Part shown: positions 10,229 through 18,600 of the stretch, one piece after another
How the letters are laid out: the number at the start of each line of letters is the position of its first letter
How positions within the stretch are numbered: the stretch's first letter is position 1
Assembly (NCBI GenBank): GCA_022827905.1
Contig: JAJEIQ010000060.1
Location: forward strand, 1 to 37,881
Source: Pseudomonadales bacterium
GTDB lineage: Bacteria; Pseudomonadota; Gammaproteobacteria; Pseudomonadales; Azotimanducaceae
Length of the DNA stretch: 37,881 bases
Direction of reading: 5' to 3'
Made by a program: the position numbers and the translations under genes
The notes under the pieces: model-generated
Seen by the model: only the letters and a program-made list of their open reading frames with translations
What the model was told of the DNA's origin: nothing
Databases searched by the model: none

Positions 10229-10277
10229 TGGCGTTGGGGCGCAGATGTGCCGGGAATATCGGTTAGGGGCAAGGAGT

Positions 10278-10389
10278 GAGTGGGTGCGCGGCGCAGGCAT
10301 CCGGCACACCAGGCGGGTGCGTTTTTGTGGAGTTTGAGGGTGTGGGGCGAGCCTTATCTGTGCCGGATGCCCGCGCCGCGCACCCACTC
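10278..10389. repeat. Long inverted repeat between tkt and metK
   Basis: Arms of 31 nt at 10278-10308 and 10359-10389 are complementary at 30 positions and enclose a 50-nt centre. Just inside the arms, AGGC (10311-10314) and GCCT (10351-10354) can extend the pairing. The arms contain GTGCGCGGCGC and CATCCGGCACA. The repeat lies 107 bp upstream of tkt and 97 bp upstream of metK in a 315-bp gap, and does not match the GAGGGC palindrome family elsewhere. It may be a small non-autonomous element or a structured leader/terminator. Confidence 0.75.
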
Positions 10390-10443
10390 TCGCAATGACC
10401 AAACGACTAATCCGTTCTGCATTCCGATTCGGTTGAGTTCCGT

Positions 10444-10449
10444 TAGAAT
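10444..10449 (+). promoter_or_regulatory. Possible -10 box of the metK promoter
   Basis: TAGAAT lies 38 bp upstream of the metK ATG, in the context TTAGAATGCCG. No convincing -35 is seen at the right spacing, so this is a weak call. Similar NAGAATGCC or ATAATGC contexts precede rpoH and gshB. Confidence 0.3.
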
Positions 10450-10486
10450 GCCGCTCCTTGATTCAGCGCCGCACATGAGGAGTTTC

Positions 10487-11641
10487 ATGGCCGACTACAG
10501 CGTTTTCACTTCCGAGTCCGTCTCCGAGGGCCATCCGGACAAGGTGGCCGACCAGATTTCCGATGCCGTCGTCGACGCCATGATTGCCCAGGATCCCGAT
10601 TCCAGGGTGGCCTGCGAGACGCTCATCAAGACCGACTTGGTGGTATTGGCCGGGGAGTTTCGCTCCGCCGCCGAGGTGGACGTGGAGGCGCTGGTGCGCG
10701 AAGTCATCGCCGACATCGGCTATTCCGACTTCGACAGCGGCTTCAACTTGGATGAGTGCCGCATCGTCAACGAACTCGGCCAGCAGTCGCCGGACATCGC
10801 CATGGGCGTCGATGCCAGCGCCGAGAAGGAGCAGGGCGCGGGGGACCAAGGCCTGATGTTCGGCTTTGCCAACAACGACACCGAAGTGCTCATGCCGGCC
10901 CCGATCACCTATGCCCACCGCCTAGTGCGCCAGCAGGCCAAGGTGCGCCGCAACGGCCTCGACTTCCTGCGCCCGGACGCCAAGAGCCAACTCAGCTTCC
11001 GCTACGGCAGCGACGGCAAGCCCTTGGGCCTGGAGGCCGTGGTGCTGTCCACCCAGCATGCCCCGGACGTCACCCAGGCGCGTTTGCATGAAGCGGTGAT
11101 GGAGGAGATCATCAAGCCGGTGCTGCCGGCCAACTGGCTGTCCCGCGACACCCGCTACCACATCAACCCGACCGGCAACTTCGTCATCGGCGGCCCGGTG
11201 GGCGACTGCGGCCTCACTGGGCGCAAGATCATCGTCGATACCTACGGCGGCATGGCCCGCCACGGCGGCGGCGCCTTTTCCGGCAAGGACCCGTCCAAGG
11301 TGGACCGCTCGGCGGCCTACGCGGCCCGTTACGTGGCCAAGAACATCGTCGCCGCCGGGCTGGCGGAGCGCTGCGAAATCCAGGTCAGCTACGCCATCGG
11401 CGTGGCCGAACCCACGTCCATCAGCATCGACACCTTCGGCACCGGGCGGCTCGCCGACGACCGCATCGTGGAGTTGGTGAAGGCTCACTTCGATTTGCGC
11501 CCCCGCGGCCTGATCGAAATGCTGGACCTAAAGCGGCCCATTTACCGCGACACCGCCGCCTACGGCCACTTCGGGCGCTCCGAGGACGCCTTCACTTGGG
11601 AACGCACCGATCGGGCGGAGGCCTTGGCCAAGCATCTCTAG
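10487..11641 (+). CDS. metK: S-adenosylmethionine synthetase
   Basis: Makes S-adenosylmethionine from methionine and ATP, feeding the methyltransferases in this window (rsmE, rsmD, trmB). The 384-residue product begins [20 protein letters not shown], has the ATP-binding [12 protein letters not shown], and the P-loop-like [19 protein letters not shown]. The upstream in-frame stretch runs through the inverted repeat and is not coding; the ATG at 10487 follows GAGGAG at good spacing and matches the family start. No SAM riboswitch is recognisable in the leader. Confidence 0.97.
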   Translation: MADYSVFTSESVSEGHPDKVADQISDAVVDAMIAQDPDSRVACETLIKTDLVVLAGEFRSAAEVDVEALVREVIADIGYSDFDSGFNLDECRIVNELGQQSPDIAMGVDASAEKEQGAGDQGLMFGFANNDTEVLMPAPITYAHRLVRQQAKVRRNGLDFLRPDAKSQLSFRYGSDGKPLGLEAVVLSTQHAPDVTQARLHEAVMEEIIKPVLPANWLSRDTRYHINPTGNFVIGGPVGDCGLTGRKIIVDTYGGMARHGGGAFSGKDPSKVDRSAAYAARYVAKNIVAAGLAERCEIQVSYAIGVAEPTSISIDTFGTGRLADDRIVELVKAHFDLRPRGLIEMLDLKRPIYRDTAAYGHFGRSEDAFTWERTDRAEALAKHL

Positions 11642-11672
11642 CTGCCCTTCCCACGGCCTGCCGGACCCGAAA

Positions 11673-12395
11673 GTGCGCAGCGAAGCATCGCCGCCGCGGG
11701 TCCATCTGGCCAACTCTGCTGAGCCCAACGCCGTGTTGAGTGCCGGGGCGTCCCATCACCTGGTGCGAGTGCGGCGGCTGCGGCGAGGCGACCCCGTCGA
11801 GGTCTTCGATGGCGAGGGCCGGGTGTGGTCCGCAGTGGTTGATGACGCCAGCGCCCAGGCTTGCGCGCTCAAGATTGGCCCCCTGCTCAGCGAAACGGCA
11901 CCGCCGGCGGCGCCCATCGAGCTGGCGGTGGCCGTGATCAAGGGCGATGGGATGGACCGCATGCTGCGGGCGGCGACCGAACTCGGCGCGGACGCCATCC
12001 GGCCGCTGCTGAGCGGGCGCAGCCAAGTGGGCCAGGAGCGCGCCGACAGCCGCCAGGAGCACTGGCGGCGCATTCTCATCAGTGCCGCCGAGCAGTGCCG
12101 CCGCGCCCACCTGCCGCGCTTGCATCCCGCGCAGGGGTTCGAGGCGTTTGTCGATCAGTCCGAGCCCGCCGATTGCCTGCTTCTGCGCCCCGGCGCCCCG
12201 GCCCTGCCCATGCGTTTGCCGCACCGAGCCACCACCCTCTTGATCGGCCCCGAGGGCGGTTGGACCGACGCCGAAATCGAACGGACCGAACGGCTCGGCA
12301 TCCGCGCCTTCGGACTGGGCGAGTTGATCCTGCGGGCCGAAACGGCGCCCGTGGCCGCCTTGGCGGCGCTGCGCCACGCCTGGGGCTGGCGCTGA
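11673..12395 (+). CDS. rsmE: 16S rRNA (uracil-1498-N3)-methyltransferase
   Basis: SPOUT-class methyltransferase modifying U1498 of 16S rRNA. At 240 residues it has normal length. The N-terminal PUA-like part contains SHHLVRVRRLRRGD; the C-terminal knot carries IGPEGGWTDAEIE and LGELILRAETAPVAAL, the SAM-binding signature of the family. Translation starts at GTG, 31 bp after metK, so the two may share a transcript. The rsmE-gshB order is conserved in many Gammaproteobacteria. Confidence 0.95.
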   Translation: MRSEASPPRVHLANSAEPNAVLSAGASHHLVRVRRLRRGDPVEVFDGEGRVWSAVVDDASAQACALKIGPLLSETAPPAAPIELAVAVIKGDGMDRMLRAATELGADAIRPLLSGRSQVGQERADSRQEHWRRILISAAEQCRRAHLPRLHPAQGFEAFVDQSEPADCLLLRPGAPALPMRLPHRATTLLIGPEGGWTDAEIERTERLGIRAFGLGELILRAETAPVAALAALRHAWGWR

Positions 12396-12421
12396 GCCCC
12401 TAGAGGCATGGGCCGTATAAT
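12392..12421 (+). promoter_or_regulatory. Possible promoter for gshB
   Basis: A consensus TATAAT (12416-12421) lies 48 bp upstream of the gshB ATG, with a poor CTGAGC 18 bp further upstream. The -10 is the best in the window; the -35 is weak. It sits in the 74-bp gap after rsmE. Confidence 0.45.
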
Positions 12422-12469
12422 GCGGTTTCACTGCCAACCCCGTTGAAGCGCCTCAATTCGAGACAACCC

Positions 12470-13462
12470 ATGACCCGAATCGCCTTTCTGATGGACCCCT
12501 TGGACAGCCTCTCGCTCAAGAAGGACTCCACCTTGTCCATGATTCGCGCCGCCCAGCGGCGGGGCTGGGAGGTCGCCTTCCTCGAGCAGAAGGACCTGCT
12601 GCTGCAGGACGGCGAGATTCGGCTGTTCGCCAGCCCCCTGCGCCTGAACGAGCCGTTCGCCAGCAGCCTGGACCCGGCGGATGCGGCGGCGCTGACGGCC
12701 GACGGGACGGGCTGGCACAGTCTCGGGGAGGCCCAGCTTGAGCGGGCCGGGGCCTTTGACGTGATCATGATGCGCAAGGACCCCCCCTTCGACATGGAGT
12801 ACGTGTACAGCACCTACCTGCTCGAACGGGCCGAATTGGACGGCGCCCTGGTGGTCAACCGGCCCCAGGCCCTGCGCGACTGCAACGAGAAGTTCTTCGC
12901 CACCCACTTCCCCGAATGCTGCCCGCCGTTGATCGTCAGCCGCCGCTATGACGCGCTGCGCGGCTTTCAGCGCCAGCACGGCAACGTGGTGTTCAAACGC
13001 CTCGACGGCATGGGCGGCATGTCCGTGTTCCGGGTCATGGCGGGGGACCCCAACCTTGGCGTCATCCTCGAGACCCTGACCGAGGGCGGCCGCGAGCAGA
13101 TCATGGGCCAGACGTTCCTGCCCGAGATCGCCGACGGGGACAAGCGCATCCTCATGATCGACGGTGAGCCGCTGCCCTACGCGCTGGCCCGCATTCCCAT
13201 GGAGGGGGAGTCCCGGGGCAACCTCGCGGCCGGCGGCGCGGGGGTCGGCCGCGAACTGAGCGAGCGGGACCGCTGGATCGCCGCCCAACTCGGACCCTCC
13301 CTGCGCGAGCGCGGCCTGTTCTTCGTCGGCATTGACGTGATCGGCGATTACCTCACCGAGGTCAACGTGACTTGCCCCACCTGCATCCGCGAGCTCGATG
13401 CCCAGTTCGGCCTGGACATCGCCGGAAGCCTGCTCGATGCCGTCGCTCGCCGCCTCCCCTAG
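12470..13462 (+). CDS. gshB: Glutathione synthetase
   Basis: ATP-dependent ligation of glycine to gamma-glutamylcysteine, the last step of glutathione synthesis. The 330-residue product has the prokaryotic family layout: IAFLMDPLDSLSLKKDST at the N-terminus, MRKDPPFDMEYVYSTYLLE, the ATP-grasp strand VFKRLDGMGGMSVFR, and EVNVTCPTCIRELD near the end (most homologues have S in place of the first C). The ATG at 12470 fits the family start; an in-frame TTG nine codons earlier is less likely. It overlaps tonB by 26 bp. Confidence 0.97.
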   Translation: MTRIAFLMDPLDSLSLKKDSTLSMIRAAQRRGWEVAFLEQKDLLLQDGEIRLFASPLRLNEPFASSLDPADAAALTADGTGWHSLGEAQLERAGAFDVIMMRKDPPFDMEYVYSTYLLERAELDGALVVNRPQALRDCNEKFFATHFPECCPPLIVSRRYDALRGFQRQHGNVVFKRLDGMGGMSVFRVMAGDPNLGVILETLTEGGREQIMGQTFLPEIADGDKRILMIDGEPLPYALARIPMEGESRGNLAAGGAGVGRELSERDRWIAAQLGPSLRERGLFFVGIDVIGDYLTEVNVTCPTCIRELDAQFGLDIAGSLLDAVARRLP

Positions 13463-14243
13463 GGCGCCGCTCGCCGTCCCCGCCGCCGCGGAGCGGTTCG
13501 GTTTCGCGCTGTTTCTGGCCCTCTGCCTGCATGCGATCCTGATCCTGGGCCTGACGTTCACGCCGCCGGAGCGCACCGCCCCAAGCCGGCCGCTGGAAGT
13601 GGTTCTTGTCGGGCCGGCCGGAGTGGTCGAATCCGCCCTGCCGCAACCCGCAGCGCCTGCCGATGATCTTGGTGAGACGCCTCCGGTCGAGCTTCCCGAT
13701 GTGCAGGCTCCGGTAGCGCAAGCGCCGCAGCCAGCCGCGCAAGCGCCGGAGCACGTCGAACCCGCCGAGCCGCCGAGCCCAATGGCGGACGCCGCGCCCC
13801 AAGCGCAAGCGGAGCAGCGGGACTACGCCGCGCTCAGCGGCGAAATCGCCGCCCTCGGGCTGGCCATGGCCAACGACGCCTCCGCCGCCGGAGCGCCCAG
13901 AATCCGACAGCTATCCAACCTCACCGAAAAAAACCCAGTGGAAGCCGCCTACCTTGAAATGTGGCGGGCGCGGGTGGAGCGCATCGGCACCGCCAACTAC
14001 CCCGGCAATGGGGTGGCCGGTGAACTGCGCATGCAGGTGGTCATCCGCGACGACGGCGCCCTGCTCGACGCCCGCATCATCGAGCCGTCCGGCGTAGCCG
14101 CCGTGGACGCCGCCGCCCTGCGCATCGTCCGGCTGGCCGCGCCCTTCGCCGAGTTTCCGGTGGACATGCGCAAATCCTACGATCAGCTCGAAATCACCCG
14201 CACTTGGCGATTCTCCCGCACCGGCGCACAGGTTGGCGGTTGA
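13437..14243 (+). CDS. tonB: TonB-family energy transducer
   Basis: Periplasm-spanning protein that passes the inner-membrane proton-motive force, via ExbB/ExbD, to outer-membrane transporters. One N-terminal membrane anchor (about residues 22-42, FALFLALCLHAILILGL, with the family histidine) is followed by a proline/alanine/glutamate-rich linker and a C-terminal TonB_C domain from about residue 175 containing YLEMWRARVERIG and ending TRTWRF. Length 268. The start at 13437 lies inside the end of gshB; the gshB-tonB pair is typical of Pseudomonas-like genomes, where yqgE follows directly. Here a toxin-antitoxin pair intervenes. No exbB or exbD is nearby. Confidence 0.9.
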   Translation: MPSLAASPRAPLAVPAAAERFGFALFLALCLHAILILGLTFTPPERTAPSRPLEVVLVGPAGVVESALPQPAAPADDLGETPPVELPDVQAPVAQAPQPAAQAPEHVEPAEPPSPMADAAPQAQAEQRDYAALSGEIAALGLAMANDASAAGAPRIRQLSNLTEKNPVEAAYLEMWRARVERIGTANYPGNGVAGELRMQVVIRDDGALLDARIIEPSGVAAVDAAALRIVRLAAPFAEFPVDMRKSYDQLEITRTWRFSRTGAQVGG

Positions 14244-14248
14244 CTGGT

Positions 14249-15169
14249 TTAGGGTTTGGGACCGACCCGCTTGTAAATGCGCTTGGCCGCTGTCAAGACC
14301 TCGCAGACTTGGCGGGCTAGGTAGCCTTCGAACTGGGGATTGCCGAAAGTGCGCCGGAAGCGGTCCGTGTCGAGAAAGGCTCGCATCCGCTGCCTGAACG
14401 GCTCGCTTGACGTGATTTGCGGCAGGTCGTTGATGGTGGCGTCAACCCATTCGGTGTAGTCGGCCAAACCGTAGTCGCCGACCTTCGCACGGACGAGGCT
14501 GCCCTCAACTTCGCACCCTTGCTCAATCAGCCAATTCAGGTCCCACACGTCTTTGAAGCGGGGGCGTCCGGCGGCATGGGAGGAGGGCAGTGCAATGAGC
14601 TTGTCCGCCATGATCTCCTGTTCGGTCGCCACGGGAATCAGCGTGCCCGGATACCCGTCGGGCAAGTGCTCGTAGTTCCTGCGCAAGCCGTGAACGGCTC
14701 GCGTGTGGGCCGGAACCTGGGCGACCTCCACTTTGATCCGTTGGCTTGGCCGGTCGCGGCGGTAAGGGTCAGTGTCCACGACAAGCTCCCAGCGGTTGAC
14801 GTTGACTGCGCCGCGCTGCGAGTGGAGCGTTTGGCGCTTGGGCTCCTTCAGTCGGGAGGGCAGACCGTACCGCCGGGTGATGTGCGCTTCAATGCGAGCC
14901 TTAAAGTGGCTCAGGTCGTTCAGGTCAAAGTCAGGGGTGGCCGCGAAGTCGAGATCTTCGCTGTAGCGGTGTGCCCCGTAACAGAGGCGTAGCGCCGTAC
15001 CGCCCTGAAAGACGAGATTTCTTAGCAGCCCAGCTTCGGCCATGCAGAAAAGAGTGTCGTAGTGGAGCCATTCCTTTTGGATCACGTCCTCCAGGTGCGC
15101 ACCGCGGTCTTCGGCCGCGAGGCTGGTGAGATGGGCGAAGTCGCTTGCGCTAGTGCCAGTCGTCATCAT
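14249..15169 (-). CDS. AbiEii/AbiGii-type nucleotidyltransferase toxin
   Basis: A 306-residue nucleotidyltransferase of the AbiEii/MenA-like group, the toxin partner of type IV toxin-antitoxin systems. The signature is complete: FQGGTALRLCYG (G56, G57), then HRYSEDLDFA with D72 and D74 as likely metal ligands, a lysine in EIMADKLIAL (K190), and RFKDVWDL (K206, D207, D210). Family members act on RNA or tRNA ends or on proteins; the target here is unknown. Its start overlaps the partner antitoxin by 20 bp, the usual coupling. The gene ends 5 bp from the tonB stop and faces it, so the pair interrupts the tonB-yqgE run. Confidence 0.88.
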   Translation of the reverse strand: MMTTGTSASDFAHLTSLAAEDRGAHLEDVIQKEWLHYDTLFCMAEAGLLRNLVFQGGTALRLCYGAHRYSEDLDFAATPDFDLNDLSHFKARIEAHITRRYGLPSRLKEPKRQTLHSQRGAVNVNRWELVVDTDPYRRDRPSQRIKVEVAQVPAHTRAVHGLRRNYEHLPDGYPGTLIPVATEQEIMADKLIALPSSHAAGRPRFKDVWDLNWLIEQGCEVEGSLVRAKVGDYGLADYTEWVDATINDLPQITSSEPFRQRMRAFLDTDRFRRTFGNPQFEGYLARQVCEVLTAAKRIYKRVGPKP

Positions 15170-15692
15170 GAAGCGCCTCGTGGTCCACGAGGTCCAAGTT
15201 CCTGCCGACGTGCTTGAGGTCTTGGTAGGCCATCCATTTCTTGGCGAAGCGCAAGGGGGCGTCGAAGTGGACGGTTCCTTCGAGAATGGCGTTAACTGAG
15301 CGTGTGGTGTGGGTGAACTCGATGGTGCCGTAGGGTGTGTCGAACTCCCCGCTTCGCCCGGTGGTCATCAGGGTCAGCCGCATGGGAACTTCGGAGATGA
15401 CTCCGTGGCGTGAAAGGGCGCTCTCCAAGCTGACGTAGCTGTGGTGAGAGCGGCGCAGGGCACGGGCGATTTGGTCGAGGACGCTACCGTGCCCGGTCGG
15501 CGACAGCGCGTTGACGTAAATGCCGTAGGCTGCCCTCACCAGAACGCCACTATCGACAAGGCGCCGCAGAGTCGCATCGAAGGACTGTCTTTTGGCGTGC
15601 GGCATGAGCACCTCAAGGTCGCGCTTCGAGAACACGGGCGGCGCGGTGCGGCAGTGGCTGTGCAGCAATTGAATGGCTTGGAGTTGACGCAT
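15150..15692 (-). CDS. AbiEi-type antitoxin/transcriptional repressor
   Basis: A 180-residue protein with an N-terminal winged-helix-like part (about 15-65, ending in GVLVRAAYGIYVNAL) and a C-terminal domain with SYVSLESALSRHG, as in AbiEi antitoxins. In characterised AbiE systems the antitoxin blocks the nucleotidyltransferase's effect and represses its own operon through inverted repeats. Gene order here is antitoxin first, toxin second with a 20-bp overlap. An AT-rich palindrome lies 21-48 bp upstream. The family call rests on layout, partner and motifs; target binding is inferred. Confidence 0.82.
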   Translation of the reverse strand: MRQLQAIQLLHSHCRTAPPVFSKRDLEVLMPHAKRQSFDATLRRLVDSGVLVRAAYGIYVNALSPTGHGSVLDQIARALRRSHHSYVSLESALSRHGVISEVPMRLTLMTTGRSGEFDTPYGTIEFTHTTRSVNAILEGTVHFDAPLRFAKKWMAYQDLKHVGRNLDLVDHEALHDDDWH

Positions 15693-15712
15693 GGGCAGAG
15701 CGGTTAGTTAAC

Positions 15713-15740
15713 GAAAATATGGCAAATATATCATATTTTC
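15713..15740. promoter_or_regulatory. AT-rich palindrome, likely operator of the AbiE pair
   Basis: GAAAATATG (15713-15721) and CATATTTTC (15732-15740) form a perfect 9-bp inverted repeat around a 10-bp AT-rich centre, just upstream of the antitoxin start. It is the most AT-rich patch in the surrounding kilobases and overlaps -10-like sequences on both strands. AbiEi proteins are known to bind inverted repeats in their own promoters, which makes this the natural operator candidate. Confidence 0.6.
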
Positions 15741-15851
15741 TGTCGCGTACAGCGTCACTTCCGTCCCTTGCCACCGGTCCTCTCGTACTGAGAGTGCATT
15801 TACTGGCGGTACCGAAACTGCGAAGATCATGGCCTGAGCCCGGAGCGTTCG

Positions 15852-16400
15852 ATGGACCTGAAAAACCACTTCCTCATCGCCATGCCCAACCAGAGCGGCA
15901 GCTACTTCGGCAACACCATCACCTATCTGTGCGAGCACAACGAAGAGGGCGCGATGGGGCTGATGATCAACCGGCCCATGGAGCTGTCGGTGAGCGAGCT
16001 GATGGAGCAAACCGGGTTCAGCGGTTCATCCACGTTGGCGGACGCGCCGGTGCTTGAGGGCGGGCCGGTGTCGCCGGAGCAGGGCTTCGTCATGCACTCC
16101 GACGACGGTGGCTTCGGCGCGTCCAAGGACCTCGGCCAGGGCCTGCGGTTGACCACCAGCCGGGAAGTGCTGGAGGCCATCGCCAACGATCGGGGGCCTT
16201 ACCACTATCTCATCGCCTTAGGCTACGCCGGCTGGGGGCCGCAGCAACTCGAACGGGAGCTGGCCGACAGCGCCTGGCTCACCTGCCCGGCCAACCAGGA
16301 GATTCTCTTCGACGTGCCCTTTGAGGACCGCATCGACGCGGCCGCCAAGCTGCTCGGCTTCGACTTCCGCCTGATGTCCGGCCAAATGGGCGATGCCTGA
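15852..16400 (+). CDS. yqgE: YqgE/AlgH family protein
   Basis: A 182-residue DUF179 protein. It begins MDLKNHFLIAMPNQSGSYF and has the family blocks GAMGLMINRPMELSV, VLEGGPVSPEQGFVMH and ALGYAGWGPQQLERE. Function is not established; Pseudomonas AlgH has been linked to alginate regulation. A GGAG ribosome-binding site lies 7 nt upstream of the ATG. It overlaps ruvX by 8 bp. Because the upstream neighbours are transcribed from the other strand, it must be served by a promoter inside 15693-15851. Confidence 0.93.
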   Translation: MDLKNHFLIAMPNQSGSYFGNTITYLCEHNEEGAMGLMINRPMELSVSELMEQTGFSGSSTLADAPVLEGGPVSPEQGFVMHSDDGGFGASKDLGQGLRLTTSREVLEAIANDRGPYHYLIALGYAGWGPQQLERELADSAWLTCPANQEILFDVPFEDRIDAAAKLLGFDFRLMSGQMGDA

Positions 16401-16776
16401 AACGGTGCTGGCCATCGATTTCGGCCTCAAGCACTTCGGCCTCGCCGTCGGCCAAACCGTTTCCCGCACCGCCACCCCCCTAAGCGCCATCACCGCCAGC
16501 GACGGCATCCCGGACTGGCGCCTGCTCGACGCCGCCATCGGCGAATGGCGGCCGCACCGCCTGCTGGTGGGCCTGCCGCTGAACATGGACGGCACCAACA
16601 GCGAGATGGCCGAACGGGCGCGGCGCTTCGCCACCGCCTTGAGCAACCGCCATGGGCAGCCGGTCGAGCTGATCGACGAACGCCTGACCACCGTGGAGGC
16701 GAAACGCCTGCGGCCGGACGGCGACGACCACTCGGTCGCCGCCGCCTTGATCGCGGAGACCTGGTTGAACCGCTAA
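16393..16776 (+). CDS. ruvX: Holliday junction resolvase RuvX/YqgF (pre-16S rRNA nuclease)
   Basis: RNase H-fold nuclease of 127 residues, slightly short for the family. Catalytic acids are expected at D9 in AIDFGLKHFGLAVG, the glutamate in LIDERLTT, and the aspartate in DDHSVAAALI, all present. In E. coli YqgF takes part in 16S rRNA 5-prime maturation. Coupled to yqgE by an 8-bp overlap, a conserved pairing. Its stop codon overlaps that of convergent pilT by 4 bp, leaving no room for a terminator. Confidence 0.93.
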   Translation: MPETVLAIDFGLKHFGLAVGQTVSRTATPLSAITASDGIPDWRLLDAAIGEWRPHRLLVGLPLNMDGTNSEMAERARRFATALSNRHGQPVELIDERLTTVEAKRLRPDGDDHSVAAALIAETWLNR

Positions 16777-17807
16777 AGGCTTGCCCCATCCCGGGCGCTG
16801 CGCGCCGCCGCCTCGCGGCTGATCAGGCCGGCGTCCACCAGTTGGCGCAGGTGCTGGTCCAGGGTCTGCATGCCGGCGGCGCGGCCGGACTGCATGGCCG
16901 AATAGAGTTGGGCGATCTTGTCCTCCCGCACCAGGTGGCGCACGGCGCTGGTGCCGACCATGATCTCGTGGGCGGCGATGCGGCCGCCGCCCTGGCGCTT
17001 GATCAGCGTTTGGGCGATGACGGCCTGCAGCGACTCCGCCAGCATCGAGCGCACCAGGCTTTTCTCGCCGGCGGGGAACACGTCCACCACCCGGTTGATC
17101 GTCCCGGCGGCGGACGGGGTGTGCAGGGTGCCGAACACCAGATGTCCGGTCTCGGCGGCGGTCAGCGCCAGGCTGATCGTTTCCCGGTCGCGCATTTCGC
17201 CCACCATGATGATGTCCGGATCCTCCCGCAGCGCCGCCCGCAACGCCTCGGCAAAGCCCGGCGTGTGGCGGTGGGCCTCGCGTTGATGGACCAGGCAGTT
17301 CTTGGCGGGGTGCACGAACTCGATCGGATCCTCGATGGTCAGAATGTGGGAGCGGCGCTCGGTGTTGATGAAGTCGATCATCGCGGCGAGGGTGGTGCTC
17401 TTGCCCGACCCGGTGGCGCCGGTGACCAGCACCAGCCCCCGGGGCGCTTGGCACAGCCGTTGGAAGATGTCGCCGAACCCTAGGTCGCTGAGGCTGGGCA
17501 CTTGGGAGGACACCGTGCGAAAGGCCGCCGCCGGCCCCCGGCGATGGTGAAAGGCGTTGACCCGGAAGCGCGAGACGCCGGGCAGTTCGACCGCGAAATC
17601 CGCCTCGACATGTGCGGCGAAAGCCTGGCGCTGCCCCTCGTCCATCAACGCCGTGACGGCTTCGAGCACCTCGCTGCCTTCGAGCGGCGCCCCTTCGAGG
17701 GGTTGCAGGTCGCCGTCCAGGCGCGCCATGGGCGGCAGCCCGGCGCTGATGTGCAGGTCCGAAGCCCCCCGCTCGACCGCCAGCTTGAGCAACGCTTCCA
17801 AATTCAT
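16773..17807 (-). CDS. pilT: Type IV pilus retraction ATPase PilT
   Basis: Hexameric ATPase powering type IV pilus retraction and twitching at the cytoplasmic face of the inner membrane. The 344-residue product starts MNLEALLKLAVERGASDLHI, with the Walker A GATGSGKST at 130-138, a DPDIIMVGEMRDRETI Walker B block near 195-210, and AVRHLVREDK, the C-terminal motif equivalent to AIRNLIRE that is required for retraction. No pilU follows; a second copy cannot be excluded elsewhere. It is divergent from yggS, as in Pseudomonas. Confidence 0.96.
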   Translation of the reverse strand: MNLEALLKLAVERGASDLHISAGLPPMARLDGDLQPLEGAPLEGSEVLEAVTALMDEGQRQAFAAHVEADFAVELPGVSRFRVNAFHHRRGPAAAFRTVSSQVPSLSDLGFGDIFQRLCQAPRGLVLVTGATGSGKSTTLAAMIDFINTERRSHILTIEDPIEFVHPAKNCLVHQREAHRHTPGFAEALRAALREDPDIIMVGEMRDRETISLALTAAETGHLVFGTLHTPSAAGTINRVVDVFPAGEKSLVRSMLAESLQAVIAQTLIKRQGGGRIAAHEIMVGTSAVRHLVREDKIAQLYSAMQSGRAAGMQTLDQHLRQLVDAGLISREAAARSARDGASL

Positions 17808-17912
17808 ATCCGTTTTCCAGTTCGTCCGAGGTGTGTGGGCATATTGTTTTGAGTTGGCAGGGCAAAGTCTGTACGTTTTCTCCTACACGTCCGTAAGACA
17901 TCGGCGGTTCGA

Positions 17913-18590
17913 GTGCACGATCACGGCATTTCCAGCAACCTCGGCGCGGTGCGCGAGCGCATTGCCCGCGCCGCCCGCGCGCACGGACGCGCTCCGCAGA
18001 GCGTCACCCTGATCGCCGTCGCCAAGACCAAGCCCGCCGCCGCCATTGCCGAAGCGCACCGCGCCGGGCAGCTCGACTTCGGCGAGAACTACGCCCAGGA
18101 GGCCGCCGCCAAGGCCGAGGCGCTGGCGGGCTTGCCGCTGCGCTGGCACTTCATCGGCCGGATTCAGTCCAACAAGACCGCCCTGATCGCCCGGCACTTC
18201 GACTGGGTGCATACGGTGGACCGCCTCAAGATCGCCCGCCGCCTCGCCAGCCATCGGGCCGACGGCCCGCCGTTGAACGTGCTGGTGCAGGTCAACATCG
18301 ACGATGACCCCGCCAAGGGCGGGGTGGCGCCGGACGCGGCCAGCGACCTGGTTGACGCCATGCGCGGCTTGGCCGGGCTGCGGCTTAGAGGGCTGATGGC
18401 GGTGTTGGAGAGGGCCGGGGACGCCGAATCGAGCTATCGGCGGGTGCGCGCCCTGTTTGATGGCTTGGCGGACCAGGGCGGCAGCGATTGGAATGTGCTG
18501 TCCATGGGCATGAGCGGCGACCTGGAAGCCGCCATCGCCGCCGGGGCGACCCACGTGCGGGTGGGCACGGCGATTTTCGGCCCGCGTTGA
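17913..18590 (+). CDS. yggS: YggS/PLPBP family pyridoxal-phosphate homeostasis protein
   Basis: A 225-residue single-domain TIM-barrel PLP protein. The PLP lysine lies in LIAVAKTKP near residue 37; FGENYAQEAAAKAE, WHFIGRIQSNK and SMGMSGDLEAAIAAG are family signatures. Family members balance free PLP and affect amino-acid and keto-acid pools; no catalysis is known. Translation starts at GTG. In this gene cluster yggS is normally followed closely by proC; here a 287-bp gap with a palindrome array separates them. Confidence 0.95.
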   Translation: MHDHGISSNLGAVRERIARAARAHGRAPQSVTLIAVAKTKPAAAIAEAHRAGQLDFGENYAQEAAAKAEALAGLPLRWHFIGRIQSNKTALIARHFDWVHTVDRLKIARRLASHRADGPPLNVLVQVNIDDDPAKGGVAPDAASDLVDAMRGLAGLRLRGLMAVLERAGDAESSYRRVRALFDGLADQGGSDWNVLSMGMSGDLEAAIAAGATHVRVGTAIFGPR

Positions 18591-18600
18591 TAGCTTCCTG

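Noticed and set aside
10390-10486. SAM or SAH riboswitch before metK
   Set aside because: No recognised SAM-I, SAM-II or SAH core or matching stems; the only strong structure is the 31-bp inverted repeat upstream.
12396-12469. Small gene between rsmE and gshB
   Set aside because: Only 74 bp with promoter-like sequence and no open frame of note.
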